This document shows, piece after piece, positions 7,871 through 16,861 of a stretch of DNA of 64,000 bases (within the stretch, counting starts at the first letter, position 1; each line of letters opens with the position of its first letter). This DNA is from Candidatus Cryptobacteroides faecipullorum. GTDB taxonomy: Bacteria; Bacteroidota; Bacteroidia; Bacteroidales; UBA932. The translations under genes and the position numbers were made by a program. The notes under the pieces are model-generated. The model had not been told where the DNA came from and did not search any database. It saw only the letters and a program-made list of their open reading frames with translations. Location of the stretch: contig JADIMH010000006.1 of NCBI GenBank assembly GCA_017694885.1, forward strand, positions 62,001-126,000. Direction: 5' to 3'.

Positions 7871-8854
7871 TTATTTCAGCATTTCTTCATATTGAGGAGC
7901 CGTCTGTTCCGCCCTGTATCCTTCCGGTCCCTTGCGGAAAATGACGGTACGGGCGCCGTTTGTGATAATGATGTATTTGACAGACAGTACCATGTTGTAT
8001 CTTATGGCCTGTTCGAGGACATTCCTGTCCAGTCTGACCTCAGGCCGTTTGCATTCTACTACGGCCAGCGGCCTTGCCTGTCTGTCATATACCAGTATGT
8101 CTGCCCTGAACTGCTTGTCTCCGAGTCGGAATCCTGTCTCGCTCATCATCATGTGCATGGGTATTTTCATCTGTCCGTGCAGCAGTTCATTGATACACCA
8201 CTGTCTTACGGCTTCTTCCGGCGTCAGGGCGACTTCCTTTTTCCTGAGAGGGTCCCGGACGGTCTTCTGCCGGCGGACGGCTGTCGGATTTCCGTGCTGT
8301 GAAACGGCTCCTTTCAGTAATCCGGCAACTTCCGATGCGACTTCATCGGATTCTTTTCCGTCGGTATCTATGATGTACCGGGCCGTGTCTTCATATGTTT
8401 GTTCTCTCTGTTTCATCAGCTGCTCTATCCTGGCGCGTAATTTTCCGGTGTCTGCACCGGCGGTATTGAGCATCGGCCTGCCTTCGAAGTCGTTCTCAAG
8501 GTTATGTACCAGGGTTTCGACCGAGGCCTTGAGATAGATGCAGACGGTTCTGTCTTTCACAAGTCCGGCGCACTGCGGTGTAGTGAGCGTTCCTCCGCCA
8601 AGAGATAGGACAAGCAGGTTTTCCGCTCCCGGCATGTCCGGATGTCCGGCTTCAACTATCTTTCCGAGGGCGAGCTTTTCGATCCTTCTGAACTCTGTTT
8701 CTCCGTCTGTTCCGAAAATATCGGGAATTTTCCTTCCCTCGCGTTCTTCTATGAATGCATCAAGGTCCACGAAAGGGCAGTGCAGCATCATGGCAAGTGA
8801 TTTGCCGACCCTGCTTTTGCCGCATCCCATAAATCCTGTCAATGATATGATCAT
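7871..8854 (-). CDS. aroK: Shikimate kinase fused to an HsdR_N (type I restriction R-subunit N-terminal) domain
   Basis: 327 aa in one uninterrupted frame. Residues 1-175 are shikimate kinase: P-loop GFMGCGKS (7-14), substrate aspartate in DLDAFIEER, Arg in EFRRIE, LSLGGGTLT and the lid Arg in EGRPML, so it should phosphorylate shikimate with ATP. A basic linker (around 180-210) leads to residues 211-327: TPEEAVRQW, RADILVYD (Asp252), VVECKRP (Glu268, Lys270), RYNMVLSVKYIIITNG. This matches the HsdR_N-type PD-(D/E)XK fold, which in Bacteroidales is usually a small stand-alone protein. No hsdM or hsdS is nearby, so a restriction role is unlikely. The fusion may be physiological or a joined pair of neighbouring genes. 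Confidence 0.85.
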   Translation of the reverse strand: MIISLTGFMGCGKSRVGKSLAMMLHCPFVDLDAFIEEREGRKIPDIFGTDGETEFRRIEKLALGKIVEAGHPDMPGAENLLVLSLGGGTLTTPQCAGLVKDRTVCIYLKASVETLVHNLENDFEGRPMLNTAGADTGKLRARIEQLMKQREQTYEDTARYIIDTDGKESDEVASEVAGLLKGAVSQHGNPTAVRRQKTVRDPLRKKEVALTPEEAVRQWCINELLHGQMKIPMHMMMSETGFRLGDKQFRADILVYDRQARPLAVVECKRPEVRLDRNVLEQAIRYNMVLSVKYIIITNGARTVIFRKGPEGYRAEQTAPQYEEMLK

Positions 8855-8899
8855 AACTGTAGGTAAGCTTCCGGATGCAATCCGGCTGGTTCTGATCCG

Positions 8900-11617
8900 T
8901 CAGAACAGGCTGAGCTGTTCATCCATTTCTTCTCCGTCGGCGTCATCATGTCCTTCGGCAGTGTCATTGCCGGAAATCTCATCTTTATCGGACCGGTCTG
9001 TGTCCTGTACGCCAGCGGTTTCTTCCAGATCGTCTTCAGGCTTGTGCAGCGGTTCTATGAACCTGATTTCCTTTATTTCGTACTGGCTGGCTTTTTTCCC
9101 TTTGGCCTGAAAGCCTTTCTTGCCTATGAATTCTTCCGCATCGATGTGTTCGGCAGGCCTGTATTCGTGCTTTCCTCCGAATACGGCTTCGATCTGAGGG
9201 TGCCTGTCATCGCTTACAGCCACCAGATATGAGCCTTTTTCTTCGGAGATGAAAGACTGCAACGTGTTTTCGCTCACTTCGAAGGAGAATCGCTTGATGT
9301 AGAAGCATTCCTGTTTTCCGTCGTAGTAGATGGCCGTATATGTTTTCCCGGGGTCGAACTTTTCGACTTTCAGAAGATTGTCCTGATATCTGTTGCTCAG
9401 GTCGAACGAAGTGGTGTAATATGTTCCGTCATTGAATATCGCCAGAATGTGTTCTCCGGTATTGAACTGACCCAGATACAGGCCTCTTCCGTCTTCGTTC
9501 AGCCTGTTGATGTCCTGGTCGAACCAGATGTCTTTTCCGCCGATGGTCGATATGCCTTTGGATTTGAGCGATATCCTCTGGATAGGATTCTTGGAGACGA
9601 GGTTTCCTCTGGAAGCACGTCCTTTTATCGCAAGCTGCGAGAAATCGTATTCGAAGGAAGACTTTTTCAGTTTCGGGCGCGGCCTGAGGTTGATGCGGAC
9701 CGTTTCCGCCTCACCGTTCCCGTTGGCCGTGAACCACAGGACGGCAGAACCGGGAGTGCCCATTGTAAGGTCATATTCCTTGTCTCTGGTAATGCTGGTG
9801 ACGGCGAACCTTTTGGCGTATGTCACGCTGCTTTTCCCGTCGCGGTAGATGGCATTGTAGATGGTCCTGGAGTCGTTTCTGTCGAACAGTCCGACATACA
9901 GGAGGTCTTTCCCGAAGAAAGCCTTGTCGCTGACTTTAGTGACGCTGTACTTACCGTCCTTACGGAACACGATGATCTCTGAAAGGTCGGAGCAGTCGCA
10001 GATGAAATCCGCATTGTCCTCTTTCTTGAGATTGATCCCGACAAAGCCTTCCGACATGTTTGCATACAGCTTGGCGTTGTTGTTCACTACCCGGGAAACT
10101 GTGATGGATTCGAAGTTTACGATTTCCGTCTGTCTCGGGAACTCACCTCCGTATTTTTTCTTGAGGTTCTTGAAGTAGTTGATGGTGAATTCGGTAAGGT
10201 GCTCCAGGTGGTTGGTGACCTCGTCTATTTCCGCTTCTATGCCTTTAAGCTTCTCATCCAGTGTCCTGACGTCGAATTTGGATATTTTCCTTACTGGCTT
10301 TTCCACCAGACGGCTGATGTCCTCCATTACGATCTCTCTCTTGAACAGGCCCTGATAGGTCTTCATGGTAGCGAACACCTCATCGAGCTGTTCCTCCCAG
10401 CTGCGGGAATCCTTTTCCAGGATCTTATAGACCTTGTTCTCGAAGAATATCCTTTCCAGCGAACTGTAATGCCATTCGTTCTCCAATTCATCCATCCTTA
10501 TCTGCAGCTCCTGACCGAGAAGGTCTCTGGTGTGCATCGTGTCATAGACCAGTATGTCGTTGACATTCAGGAACTGGGGCTTGTTGTCTACGATTACGCA
10601 GGCATTAGGCGATATGGAAACTTCACAGTCTGTGAACGCATACAGAGCATCGATTGTCTTGTCCGGTGAGACATCGTTGGGAAGATGAATCACCAGATTG
10701 GCCTGGACAGTAGTCAGATCGTCTATTTTCTTGATTTTGATTTTGCCCTTGTTCTTGGCCTTTATGATGGATTCGATTACCATATGGGTGGTCTTTCCGT
10801 AAGGGACTTCGGTGATGGCTATGGTATTCTTGTCGATCTTTTCGATTTTCGCGCGGACCTTGACAGTCCCTCCTCTCTGGCCTTTGTTGTACTTAGAACA
10901 GTCGGCATACCCTCCGGTAGGAAAGTCCGGCAGAAGCTCGAAATCTTCTCCTTTGAGAATGGATACCGATGCGTCGATCAGTTCATTGAAGTTGTGCGGG
11001 AGAATTTTTGATGCAAGGCCTACGGCAATACCTTCGGCTCCCTGGGCAAGGAGCAGAGGAAATTTTACAGGCAGTTCTACAGGTTCCTGGTTCCTGCCGT
11101 CGTAGGAGGTCATCCAGTTGGTGATTTTCGGGTTGAAGACAACTTCTTTTGCAAATCTGGAAAGGCGGGCTTCGATGTAACGGGCTGCTGCATTGGGATC
11201 ACCAGTGATGATGTTTCCCCAGTTTCCCTGGCAGTCTATCAGGAAATTTTTCTGCCCCAGCTGTACCAGTGCCCCCAGAATGGAAGCGTCTCCGTGAGGA
11301 TGGAACTGCATGGCTTCTCCGACCAGATTCGCGACCTTGGTGTAATGTCCGTCGTCTTTCCTGAACATGGCATGGAGTACTCTCCTCTGGACCGGTTTGA
11401 GTCCGTCGATGATGTGGGGGACGGCTCTTTGGAGAATGACATATGAGGAATAGTCCAGAAACCATTCCTTGAACATTCCGGAAAGCTTGTATTTCCGGCT
11501 GTTCTCGCTGAGCAGTTTGTCGAATCTGCCGGTAGACGGTGTCCCTTCGTCTACCGGAGTGTCGCTGTAGTCATCCTCCTGCCCTTCTACGGGCAGATCC
11601 ATGTCGTCCATCTCCAT
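8900..11617 (-). CDS. parC: DNA topoisomerase IV subunit A (Bacteroidota type)
   Basis: 905 aa. After an acidic N-terminus, the breakage-reunion domain starts with YVILQRAVPHIIDGLKPVQRR and holds the catalytic tyrosine in AARYIEARL (Tyr147). The GyrA-box/tower region has a coiled coil (IEAEIDEVTNHLEHL). The C-terminal half is a beta-pinwheel-like wrapping domain, ending in an acidic tail and DEQLSLF. The sequence LKGEDFELLPDFPTGG is typical. It relaxes and decatenates DNA with ParE, which is not in this window; the gyrB at 59 kb is a different subunit. It lies between era (18 nt upstream) and the aroK fusion (45 nt downstream). Confidence 0.9.
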   Translation of the reverse strand: MEMDDMDLPVEGQEDDYSDTPVDEGTPSTGRFDKLLSENSRKYKLSGMFKEWFLDYSSYVILQRAVPHIIDGLKPVQRRVLHAMFRKDDGHYTKVANLVGEAMQFHPHGDASILGALVQLGQKNFLIDCQGNWGNIITGDPNAAARYIEARLSRFAKEVVFNPKITNWMTSYDGRNQEPVELPVKFPLLLAQGAEGIAVGLASKILPHNFNELIDASVSILKGEDFELLPDFPTGGYADCSKYNKGQRGGTVKVRAKIEKIDKNTIAITEVPYGKTTHMVIESIIKAKNKGKIKIKKIDDLTTVQANLVIHLPNDVSPDKTIDALYAFTDCEVSISPNACVIVDNKPQFLNVNDILVYDTMHTRDLLGQELQIRMDELENEWHYSSLERIFFENKVYKILEKDSRSWEEQLDEVFATMKTYQGLFKREIVMEDISRLVEKPVRKISKFDVRTLDEKLKGIEAEIDEVTNHLEHLTEFTINYFKNLKKKYGGEFPRQTEIVNFESITVSRVVNNNAKLYANMSEGFVGINLKKEDNADFICDCSDLSEIIVFRKDGKYSVTKVSDKAFFGKDLLYVGLFDRNDSRTIYNAIYRDGKSSVTYAKRFAVTSITRDKEYDLTMGTPGSAVLWFTANGNGEAETVRINLRPRPKLKKSSFEYDFSQLAIKGRASRGNLVSKNPIQRISLKSKGISTIGGKDIWFDQDINRLNEDGRGLYLGQFNTGEHILAIFNDGTYYTTSFDLSNRYQDNLLKVEKFDPGKTYTAIYYDGKQECFYIKRFSFEVSENTLQSFISEEKGSYLVAVSDDRHPQIEAVFGGKHEYRPAEHIDAEEFIGKKGFQAKGKKASQYEIKEIRFIEPLHKPEDDLEETAGVQDTDRSDKDEISGNDTAEGHDDADGEEMDEQLSLF

Positions 11618-11635
11618 ATATGTTCTCCAAAAGTT

Positions 11636-12526
11636 TTAGTATTCGTATCCGAACCTTTTAAGTTCTTTCTTGTTTTCCCTCCAGTCCGGGTCTGTCTTGA
11701 CGAAAAGTCTCAGGAAGACCTTTTTCTGGAAGAAATCCTCCATTTCCAGGCGGGCCTGTGTCCCTACCTTTTTCAAGGAGGCGCCGCCTTTGCCTATGAT
11801 TATCCCTTTCTGGGATTCTCGTATTACATAGATTACGGCGCTTATCTCATAGCGTTCAGCCCCTTCCTTGAATTCCTCGACGGCTACTTCGCAGCTGTAC
11901 GGGATTTCCTGACTGTAGTTCAGCAGGATTTTCTCTCTGATGATTTCGGAAGCGAAGAACCTCAGGTTCTTGTCCGTAAAGACATCCTTGTCGTACCATG
12001 GCGGAGCAACGGGCAGATGCTCGATTATGGCATCGAAGATATTCTCGAGATTGAATTTTTCCTGAGCTGACGCCGGGTAGATGACGGCCTGCGGCAACTG
12101 TTCGTGCCACCAGTCCATCAGCTGGTGTACCTTTTCCTGGGTGCTGATGTCTATCTTGTTGATTACCAGGATTACGGGGCATTCGATATTGCGCAGTTTT
12201 CCGATATATTCGGCATTCTTGTCGCTTTTCTCCACTACATCGGTCACATACAGGATAATGTCTGCATCGCCGATGGCGGTGTCCACGAAGTTCATCATGC
12301 TCTGCTGCAGCCTGTAATTCGGTTTCAGGATACCGGGAGTGTCGGAGTAGACTATCTGATAGTCTTCCCCGTTCACTATTCCCATTATCCTGTGCCGCGT
12401 AGTCTGTGCCTTGGCTGTCACGATGGACAGTTTCTCTCCCACCAGGGCATTCATCAAAGTGGATTTGCCGACATTCGGGTTGCCGATGATGTTCACAAAT
12501 CCTGCGCGGTGTTTCTTTTCACTCAT
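11636..12526 (-). CDS. era: GTPase Era
   Basis: 296 aa. G1 GNPNVGKST, G2 region TTRHRIMGI, G3 DTPG, G4 NKID and G5 SAQ are all present. The C-terminal KH domain carries GIIIGKGGASLKKVG. Era binds the 3' end of 16S rRNA and assists 30S maturation. It sits 9 nt after rluB and just before parC in the same direction, linking rRNA modification and assembly genes. The length is normal for the family. Confidence 0.95.
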   Translation of the reverse strand: MSEKKHRAGFVNIIGNPNVGKSTLMNALVGEKLSIVTAKAQTTRHRIMGIVNGEDYQIVYSDTPGILKPNYRLQQSMMNFVDTAIGDADIILYVTDVVEKSDKNAEYIGKLRNIECPVILVINKIDISTQEKVHQLMDWWHEQLPQAVIYPASAQEKFNLENIFDAIIEHLPVAPPWYDKDVFTDKNLRFFASEIIREKILLNYSQEIPYSCEVAVEEFKEGAERYEISAVIYVIRESQKGIIIGKGGASLKKVGTQARLEMEDFFQKKVFLRLFVKTDPDWRENKKELKRFGYEY

Positions 12527-12535
12527 AATGTACGG

Positions 12536-13894
12536 CTAAACGTAAGCTCCCATTTTCAGGATATTCACTTCCCCCTGCGAGAGATATCTCCAGGCTCCTC
12601 TCTTGAGTCCCTTTTTGGTGAGTCCGGCAAAATATACCCTGTCAAGACCTTTTACGCTGTATCCGAGCGATTCGAATATCCTTCTTACGATACGGTTCTT
12701 GCCGGAGTGTATCTCTATGCCGAGTTTCCTGTGGTCCTTGTCATCGATGTACTCGAGTTCGTCTGCGGCGATAACGCCGTCGGCAAGTTCGATTCCGCTC
12801 ATGATGCGGTCATAGTCATCCTTAGCGAGATCCTTGTCGAGGGTTACCTGGTAGATCTTCTTCTTGTCGTATGAAGGATGTGTGAGCTTTTCGGCTATTT
12901 CACCGTCGTTAGTGAACATGAGCACTCCGGTGGTATTCTTGTCCAGGCGACCTACAGGGAATACCCTTGCCGAACAGCTTTTCAAAAGGTCCATGACTGT
13001 CTTGTCCGCGTGAGGGTCGCTTGCCGTTGTGACGAAGCCCTTAGGCTTATTCATTACGATATATACCTTTTCTTCACCTCTGAGCTTTTCACCGTTGAAC
13101 CTTACGTCATCCGTGTAGATGTTGACTTTCGTACCGAGTTCGGTGACAAGTTTGCCGTTGACGGTCACCACTCCGGCAAGTATGAGATTATCGGCTTCCC
13201 TGCGGGAACATACTCCGGAATTGGCTATGAATTTGTTGAGCCTTACTTCTTCCTTTACCGGAATATTCACCATATCGTTGTCCGAGAACCTGATGTCGTC
13301 AAGCTGCGGTTTCCTGCTGATCATCCTGTTTATGCCGGCGGCAGCGGCATCCGGCTGTCTTTTCATGCTGTTCCTTCCGGCAGGGGCGCCAGGCCTTCTG
13401 TTCCTTCCTGCTGCAGGGCCGCCTTTCCGCGCTCCCTGGAAACCCTTCCTTCCGGCAGGTCTTCCTGCAGAAAAGCTTCTTCTGTCATCGGTCTCTCCTC
13501 CGAAGAACCTTCTTCCTTCATTGCCGTTTTCGCCGTAGGAGCGCCGGCCTTCACTGTTTTCTCCATATGGCCTTCTCTGCGCCGGTCTTCTTGATCCGAA
13601 TCCGCTTCTTTCAGACCTTTCTCCGAAGTTTCTTTCTCCGTATCCGCGGTTCCCGTCAGAATACCTGCCGCTGCCATAGCTCCTGCGTTCGCCGTATCCT
13701 GAACTTCTCCTGTCCTGGAATGTGCGTCCGCTGCGCTCTTCGTCTGATCCTCCCGTGTAATTCTTTCTGTGGCGGAGTTTCCGCCCGGCCTGAGAATAGC
13801 CGCTTGTGTAGTTTTTTTCCGAATGTCTTTCGCTTCCGTAATCCCTACGGTCGCTGAACTGGCTGTCGAAGCCGTCGTTTTTGTAGTTTTCCAT
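12536..13894 (-). CDS. rluB: rRNA pseudouridine synthase (RsuA/RluB family) with Arg/Gly/Tyr-rich N-terminal tail
   Basis: 452 aa. The first ~200 residues are low complexity, rich in R, G, Y, S and E, with repeats such as YGERR, RRSYGE and GRNRRPGAPAGR. They are followed by an S4 domain (RLNKFIANSGVCSRREAD) and a catalytic domain with VMNKPKGFVTT and GRLDKNTTGVL, whose Asp is the nucleophile. It probably isomerises a uridine in 23S rRNA near the peptidyl transferase centre. Such basic, disordered tails occur in Bacteroidota RluB proteins and probably bind RNA. The gene starts a minus-strand run through era and parC. No strong promoter was recognised in the AT-rich spacer upstream. Confidence 0.88.
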   Translation of the reverse strand: MENYKNDGFDSQFSDRRDYGSERHSEKNYTSGYSQAGRKLRHRKNYTGGSDEERSGRTFQDRRSSGYGERRSYGSGRYSDGNRGYGERNFGERSERSGFGSRRPAQRRPYGENSEGRRSYGENGNEGRRFFGGETDDRRSFSAGRPAGRKGFQGARKGGPAAGRNRRPGAPAGRNSMKRQPDAAAAGINRMISRKPQLDDIRFSDNDMVNIPVKEEVRLNKFIANSGVCSRREADNLILAGVVTVNGKLVTELGTKVNIYTDDVRFNGEKLRGEEKVYIVMNKPKGFVTTASDPHADKTVMDLLKSCSARVFPVGRLDKNTTGVLMFTNDGEIAEKLTHPSYDKKKIYQVTLDKDLAKDDYDRIMSGIELADGVIAADELEYIDDKDHRKLGIEIHSGKNRIVRRIFESLGYSVKGLDRVYFAGLTKKGLKRGAWRYLSQGEVNILKMGAYV

Positions 13895-13966
13895 TGTCTT
13901 TACCCCTTCGCGGGGCGTGTTAAAATTTTATAAATATTAACGTATAAATGGCTCACGCCATACTTT

Positions 13967-14755
13967 TTATTTTTTTGTCAACCTGAAGATATAAGTTATC
14001 GTCCCTTCCTGGACGGCCGGAGCATCGCTGCTCATATTGAAAGAGGCTTTCAGGGCTGCTGTTTTTGCTGCCTCCCACAGCGTCTTGTCGGTTACGGTCG
14101 TTCCTTGGACGCCCGGCACAGCTTCAAGTACCTTGCCATATTGGTCCACTTTAATTCTCACCACTACCTTTCCTGCTTGCTGGACTGTAAAATCAGGTTT
14201 CTGGAGCCCTCCTAAAACCTGTCTTCCGGCAAGGTGGGCTACAGGCTCGTCGTCTGTGTTTCCTGTCCGGATGTTTCCACGGGCGTGTCCGGCTTTCAGG
14301 GCTTCGGAGACTTTGGCGGCTGTCTGGGCTGCCAAAGTATCCTTTTCCGTCTTGTTGTCCGCCGCATGGAAAAGCGCCCTTCGGTCTATTTCCTTTTTGC
14401 GCGGAGGCTGGGGTTTCTCGACGTCCCCGAAATCGTCATTTACCGCTTCCGGCGCTTCGTTGGTTTTTGTCCCCTGTTCCTGGGCCTGGGATGCCTGTAC
14501 CAGCTTTATGTCCTCGTCAAGGTTTGCCTCCGGTGCACTGGGCTGGCTTGATATTTCCTGTTCAGGTATTTCTGCGACATCTTCCGAGAAATCGATCAGC
14601 ATGGCCTGTTCTTCGGGAGGCGGATACATGTATTTGAGGCCGGATACGAAACCCGTTACGGTGATCCCTATGTGTACGACCACCGTAAACACGATACCGA
14701 TAAGATCCGGTATCTTTGCCTTCAAGTCCGTCTTGTTCTGATTCTGATCAGCCAT
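13967..14755 (-). CDS. tonB: TonB-like energy transducer
   Basis: 262 aa. A short cytoplasmic start is followed by one membrane segment (IGIVFTVVVHIGITVTGFV), a Pro/Glu/Gln-rich periplasmic linker with PQPPRKKEID, and a C-terminal TonB/TolA-like domain (VVVRIKVDQYGKV, AALKASF, EGTITYIFRL). It transmits proton-motive force from ExbB-ExbD to outer-membrane TonB-dependent receptors. It is the third gene of exbB-exbD-tonB, 23 nt after exbD. The gene may equally serve a TolA-like role; sequence alone does not separate the two. Confidence 0.85.
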   Translation of the reverse strand: MADQNQNKTDLKAKIPDLIGIVFTVVVHIGITVTGFVSGLKYMYPPPEEQAMLIDFSEDVAEIPEQEISSQPSAPEANLDEDIKLVQASQAQEQGTKTNEAPEAVNDDFGDVEKPQPPRKKEIDRRALFHAADNKTEKDTLAAQTAAKVSEALKAGHARGNIRTGNTDDEPVAHLAGRQVLGGLQKPDFTVQQAGKVVVRIKVDQYGKVLEAVPGVQGTTVTDKTLWEAAKTAALKASFNMSSDAPAVQEGTITYIFRLTKK

Positions 14756-14778
14756 GCCTTTGATTATAAAAACTGTCC

Positions 14779-15192
14779 CTATTCGGGTGAAGTGGCCAGA
14801 ATTACCTTATAGTGGTTGCGTTTGGCGATATTCATTACCTGTACCACTTCCTTTATCGGAACGCTTTCGTCTGCATATATGGAAAAGGTAGGATCCGGCT
14901 CGTTCTGCAACAGTTCTACCAGATCGTCTTCTATTTCCGAGAACCTTACGGGTTTCGGGTCACCGTTTATATGGTAAGAGAAAGTATCCGTCTCCAGATA
15001 GTGCTTTATTGATACGCTTACGGTCGCCTTGGCTGCTACCTGGCCTGTGCTTTTAGGCAGCAGAAGCTTGAGCGCATTAGGGTTTACGAGAGTGGAAGTC
15101 ACCAGAAAGAATACAAGCAGCAGGAACACGATGTCTGTCATGGATGACATCGAGAATTCCGCTGTGATACGAGTATTTCTTTTAATAGCCAT
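14779..15192 (-). CDS. exbD: ExbD/TolR biopolymer transport protein
   Basis: 137 aa. A single N-terminal membrane helix follows a short basic start (MAIKRNTRI) and contains the functional Asp in MSSMTDIVFLLLVFFLV. The periplasmic part ends with VPIKEVVQVMNIAKR and VILATSP, typical of ExbD/TolR. It forms the proton channel with ExbB and drives TonB. It lies 8 nt after exbB and 23 nt before tonB. Confidence 0.92.
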   Translation of the reverse strand: MAIKRNTRITAEFSMSSMTDIVFLLLVFFLVTSTLVNPNALKLLLPKSTGQVAAKATVSVSIKHYLETDTFSYHINGDPKPVRFSEIEDDLVELLQNEPDPTFSIYADESVPIKEVVQVMNIAKRNHYKVILATSPE

Positions 15193-15200
15193 GGTCTGAC

Positions 15201-15905
15201 CTATTTGTTTTCAGAAGATTCGTTGAGGACGTCCATAAAGTCTATCGTGACGCTCTCCATCTTGAAAACGATGTCCGATATCTTGGATGTGAGGTAGTTG
15301 TATCCGAAGTATGCGGGAATGCCCACAATCAGTCCGCCCACTGTCGTTATCATTGCAGTGTAGATACCTCCCGAAAGCAGGGTGATGTCGATGTTGTTCC
15401 CTGCATTGGCCATGTTGAAGAATGCCTGGACCATGCCGGTTACTGTTCCCAGGAATCCGATCATAGGTGCCCCTCCTGCTATCGTAGCCAGGATAGGAAG
15501 CCCTTTTTCGAGTCTGGACACTTCTACATTGCCCGTGTTCTCTACTGCAGTCTGGATGTCCTGGAGCGGACGGCCCATCCTGTCGATGCCTTTTTCTACC
15601 ATTCTTGCCACAGGGGTGTCGTATCTCTGGCACAGGGCTGTGGCCGACCTGGTCTTCCCGTCTATGATAAGATCCTTGATGTCCTTCATGAAATTCGGAT
15701 CTATCTTTCCTGCGCCACGCAGTATCCACCATTTCTTTCCGAAAATGTATATGGCAATGACGGACAGTGCCAGCAAAACCCACATCAGCGCCCCTCCCTT
15801 GAGGAACAGGTCAAATAGGGACATTGTCATCTCCTGCTGCTGGGGTACTGCCTCTCCGACGGTCTCCAGCGCATCGATACCGGATTGTAAAAGATTGAAA
15901 AGCAT
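15201..15905 (-). CDS. exbB: MotA/TolQ/ExbB proton channel protein
   Basis: 234 aa with three membrane segments: one near residues 35-55 (LMWVLLALSVIAIYIFG), and two in the conserved C-terminal region (IAGGAPMIGFLGTVTGMVQ and ITTVGGLIVGIPAYFGYN). The GFLGTVTGM motif is diagnostic. It is the first gene of the exbB-exbD-tonB operon. A TAATTTTG -7 element with TCTG 19 nt upstream precedes it. Confidence 0.92.
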   Translation of the reverse strand: MLFNLLQSGIDALETVGEAVPQQQEMTMSLFDLFLKGGALMWVLLALSVIAIYIFGKKWWILRGAGKIDPNFMKDIKDLIIDGKTRSATALCQRYDTPVARMVEKGIDRMGRPLQDIQTAVENTGNVEVSRLEKGLPILATIAGGAPMIGFLGTVTGMVQAFFNMANAGNNIDITLLSGGIYTAMITTVGGLIVGIPAYFGYNYLTSKISDIVFKMESVTIDFMDVLNESSENK

Positions 15906-15966
15906 ATCTTCCTTATGTTTTTATTTCAATATATGGGCGGTTCTGCACATTGGCGCAAAATCGTGG

Positions 15967-15997
15967 CAAAATTAGATAAAAAAAACGGGAATTCAGA
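15967..15997 (-). promoter_or_regulatory. Candidate promoter of exbB-exbD-tonB
   Basis: On the minus strand: TCTG (15994-15997), a 19-nt spacer and TAATTTTG (15967-15974). It is close to TTTG-N19-TAnnTTTG with one deviation in the -33 box. The start codon is about 60 nt downstream. Confidence 0.5.
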
Positions 15998-16006
15998 AAA
16001 ATTTAC

Positions 16007-16780
16007 TCAATAAGACACTTCACTCAGGAACAGGGCCTTTCCCGGGACTGATTCCCCTGCGTCGGAACGGCTGCCGTTCATGATAAGGTTCCCGAACCAT
16101 TCCGTTTCCCTTTTCCCCCTTCCGACATCTATCAGGGAGCCGACGATGGCCCGGACCATGTTGCGCAGGAACCTGTTGGCTCTGATCGTGAATACAAGAT
16201 AGTCCCCGGACTCGGCAGTGTACCCCATTAAGGATACGTGTGCGGGAGAATAGTATTCCCACTTCGCTTCGTACACTGTGCAGAGCGAGGTGAGGTTGTT
16301 CCCTCCGGTCTTTTCAAAGCATTTGAAATCGTGTTCGCCTATAAGCATGGCCGCGGCTCTGTTCATCCTGTCGATATCCAGAGGGTATACGCAGAAATAG
16401 GAGAAGTTCTCCATGAACGGGTCTTTTTTCCTGTGCAGGAAATAACGGTATTCCCTTGAAACGGCAGAGAACCTTGCGTGGAAATCCCCGTCTGTCGGGG
16501 CGATTTCGTGTATGGCAATCGCTTTGGGCAGGATGGCATTCAATTTGTATTTCAAAAATTCCGGGTCTGCCTGAATCCCGTCCGGCACATCGAAATGTGC
16601 GATGTAGTTCACGGCATTGACTCCGGCATCTGTCCGGCCGGCTCCGGTGACGGAAATATCGCATCCCAGAAGCATTGAAAGCGTTTTTTGCAGTTCGCTC
16701 TGGACGCTTGTGCCGGTCTTCTGCAGCTGCCATCCGCAGAAAGGGGCCCCGTTGTATGAAAGCCTTAGGGTAAATCTCAT
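16007..16780 (-). CDS. truA: tRNA pseudouridine synthase A
   Basis: 257 aa. The N-terminal LRLSYNGAPFCGWQ and the catalytic GAGRTDAGVNA (nucleophilic Asp) are unambiguous. YFLHRKKDPF and ANRFLRNMVRAIVGSL complete the family pattern. It converts U38-U40 of the anticodon stem-loop to pseudouridine. It is transcribed alone on the minus strand from a well-formed promoter and is divergent from the moxR/bat operon. Confidence 0.95.
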   Translation of the reverse strand: MRFTLRLSYNGAPFCGWQLQKTGTSVQSELQKTLSMLLGCDISVTGAGRTDAGVNAVNYIAHFDVPDGIQADPEFLKYKLNAILPKAIAIHEIAPTDGDFHARFSAVSREYRYFLHRKKDPFMENFSYFCVYPLDIDRMNRAAAMLIGEHDFKCFEKTGGNNLTSLCTVYEAKWEYYSPAHVSLMGYTAESGDYLVFTIRANRFLRNMVRAIVGSLIDVGRGKRETEWFGNLIMNGSRSDAGESVPGKALFLSEVSY

Positions 16781-16800
16781 GATAATTCTTTGAAAATTTG

Positions 16801-16808
16801 TATCTTTG
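16801..16808 (+). promoter_or_regulatory. Candidate -7 element for the moxR-bat operon
   Basis: TATCTTTG fits TAnnTTTG and lies 53 nt before the moxR start. No convincing TTTG occurs at the expected distance upstream, so only the -7 half is supported. It overlaps the expected start region of truA transcription on the other strand. Confidence 0.35.
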
Positions 16809-16821
16809 AAAGATTTATCTG

Positions 16822-16851
16822 CAAAAATAGATAAAGAAGTTAAAAAGCAAA
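16822..16851 (-). promoter_or_regulatory. Promoter of truA
   Basis: Minus strand TTTG (16848-16851), 18-nt spacer and TATTTTTG (16822-16829) match the Bacteroidota consensus closely. The truA start codon is about 40 nt downstream. Confidence 0.65.
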
Positions 16852-16861
16852 CAGATATTTT

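Noticed and set aside
7871-8854. Restriction-modification system suggested by the HsdR_N domain
   Set aside because: No helicase, methylase or specificity subunit is nearby; only the N-terminal nuclease-fold domain is present.
12104-12874. 256-aa + strand ORF antisense to era/rluB
   Set aside because: A shadow of Era and RluB, both of which have full motif sets.
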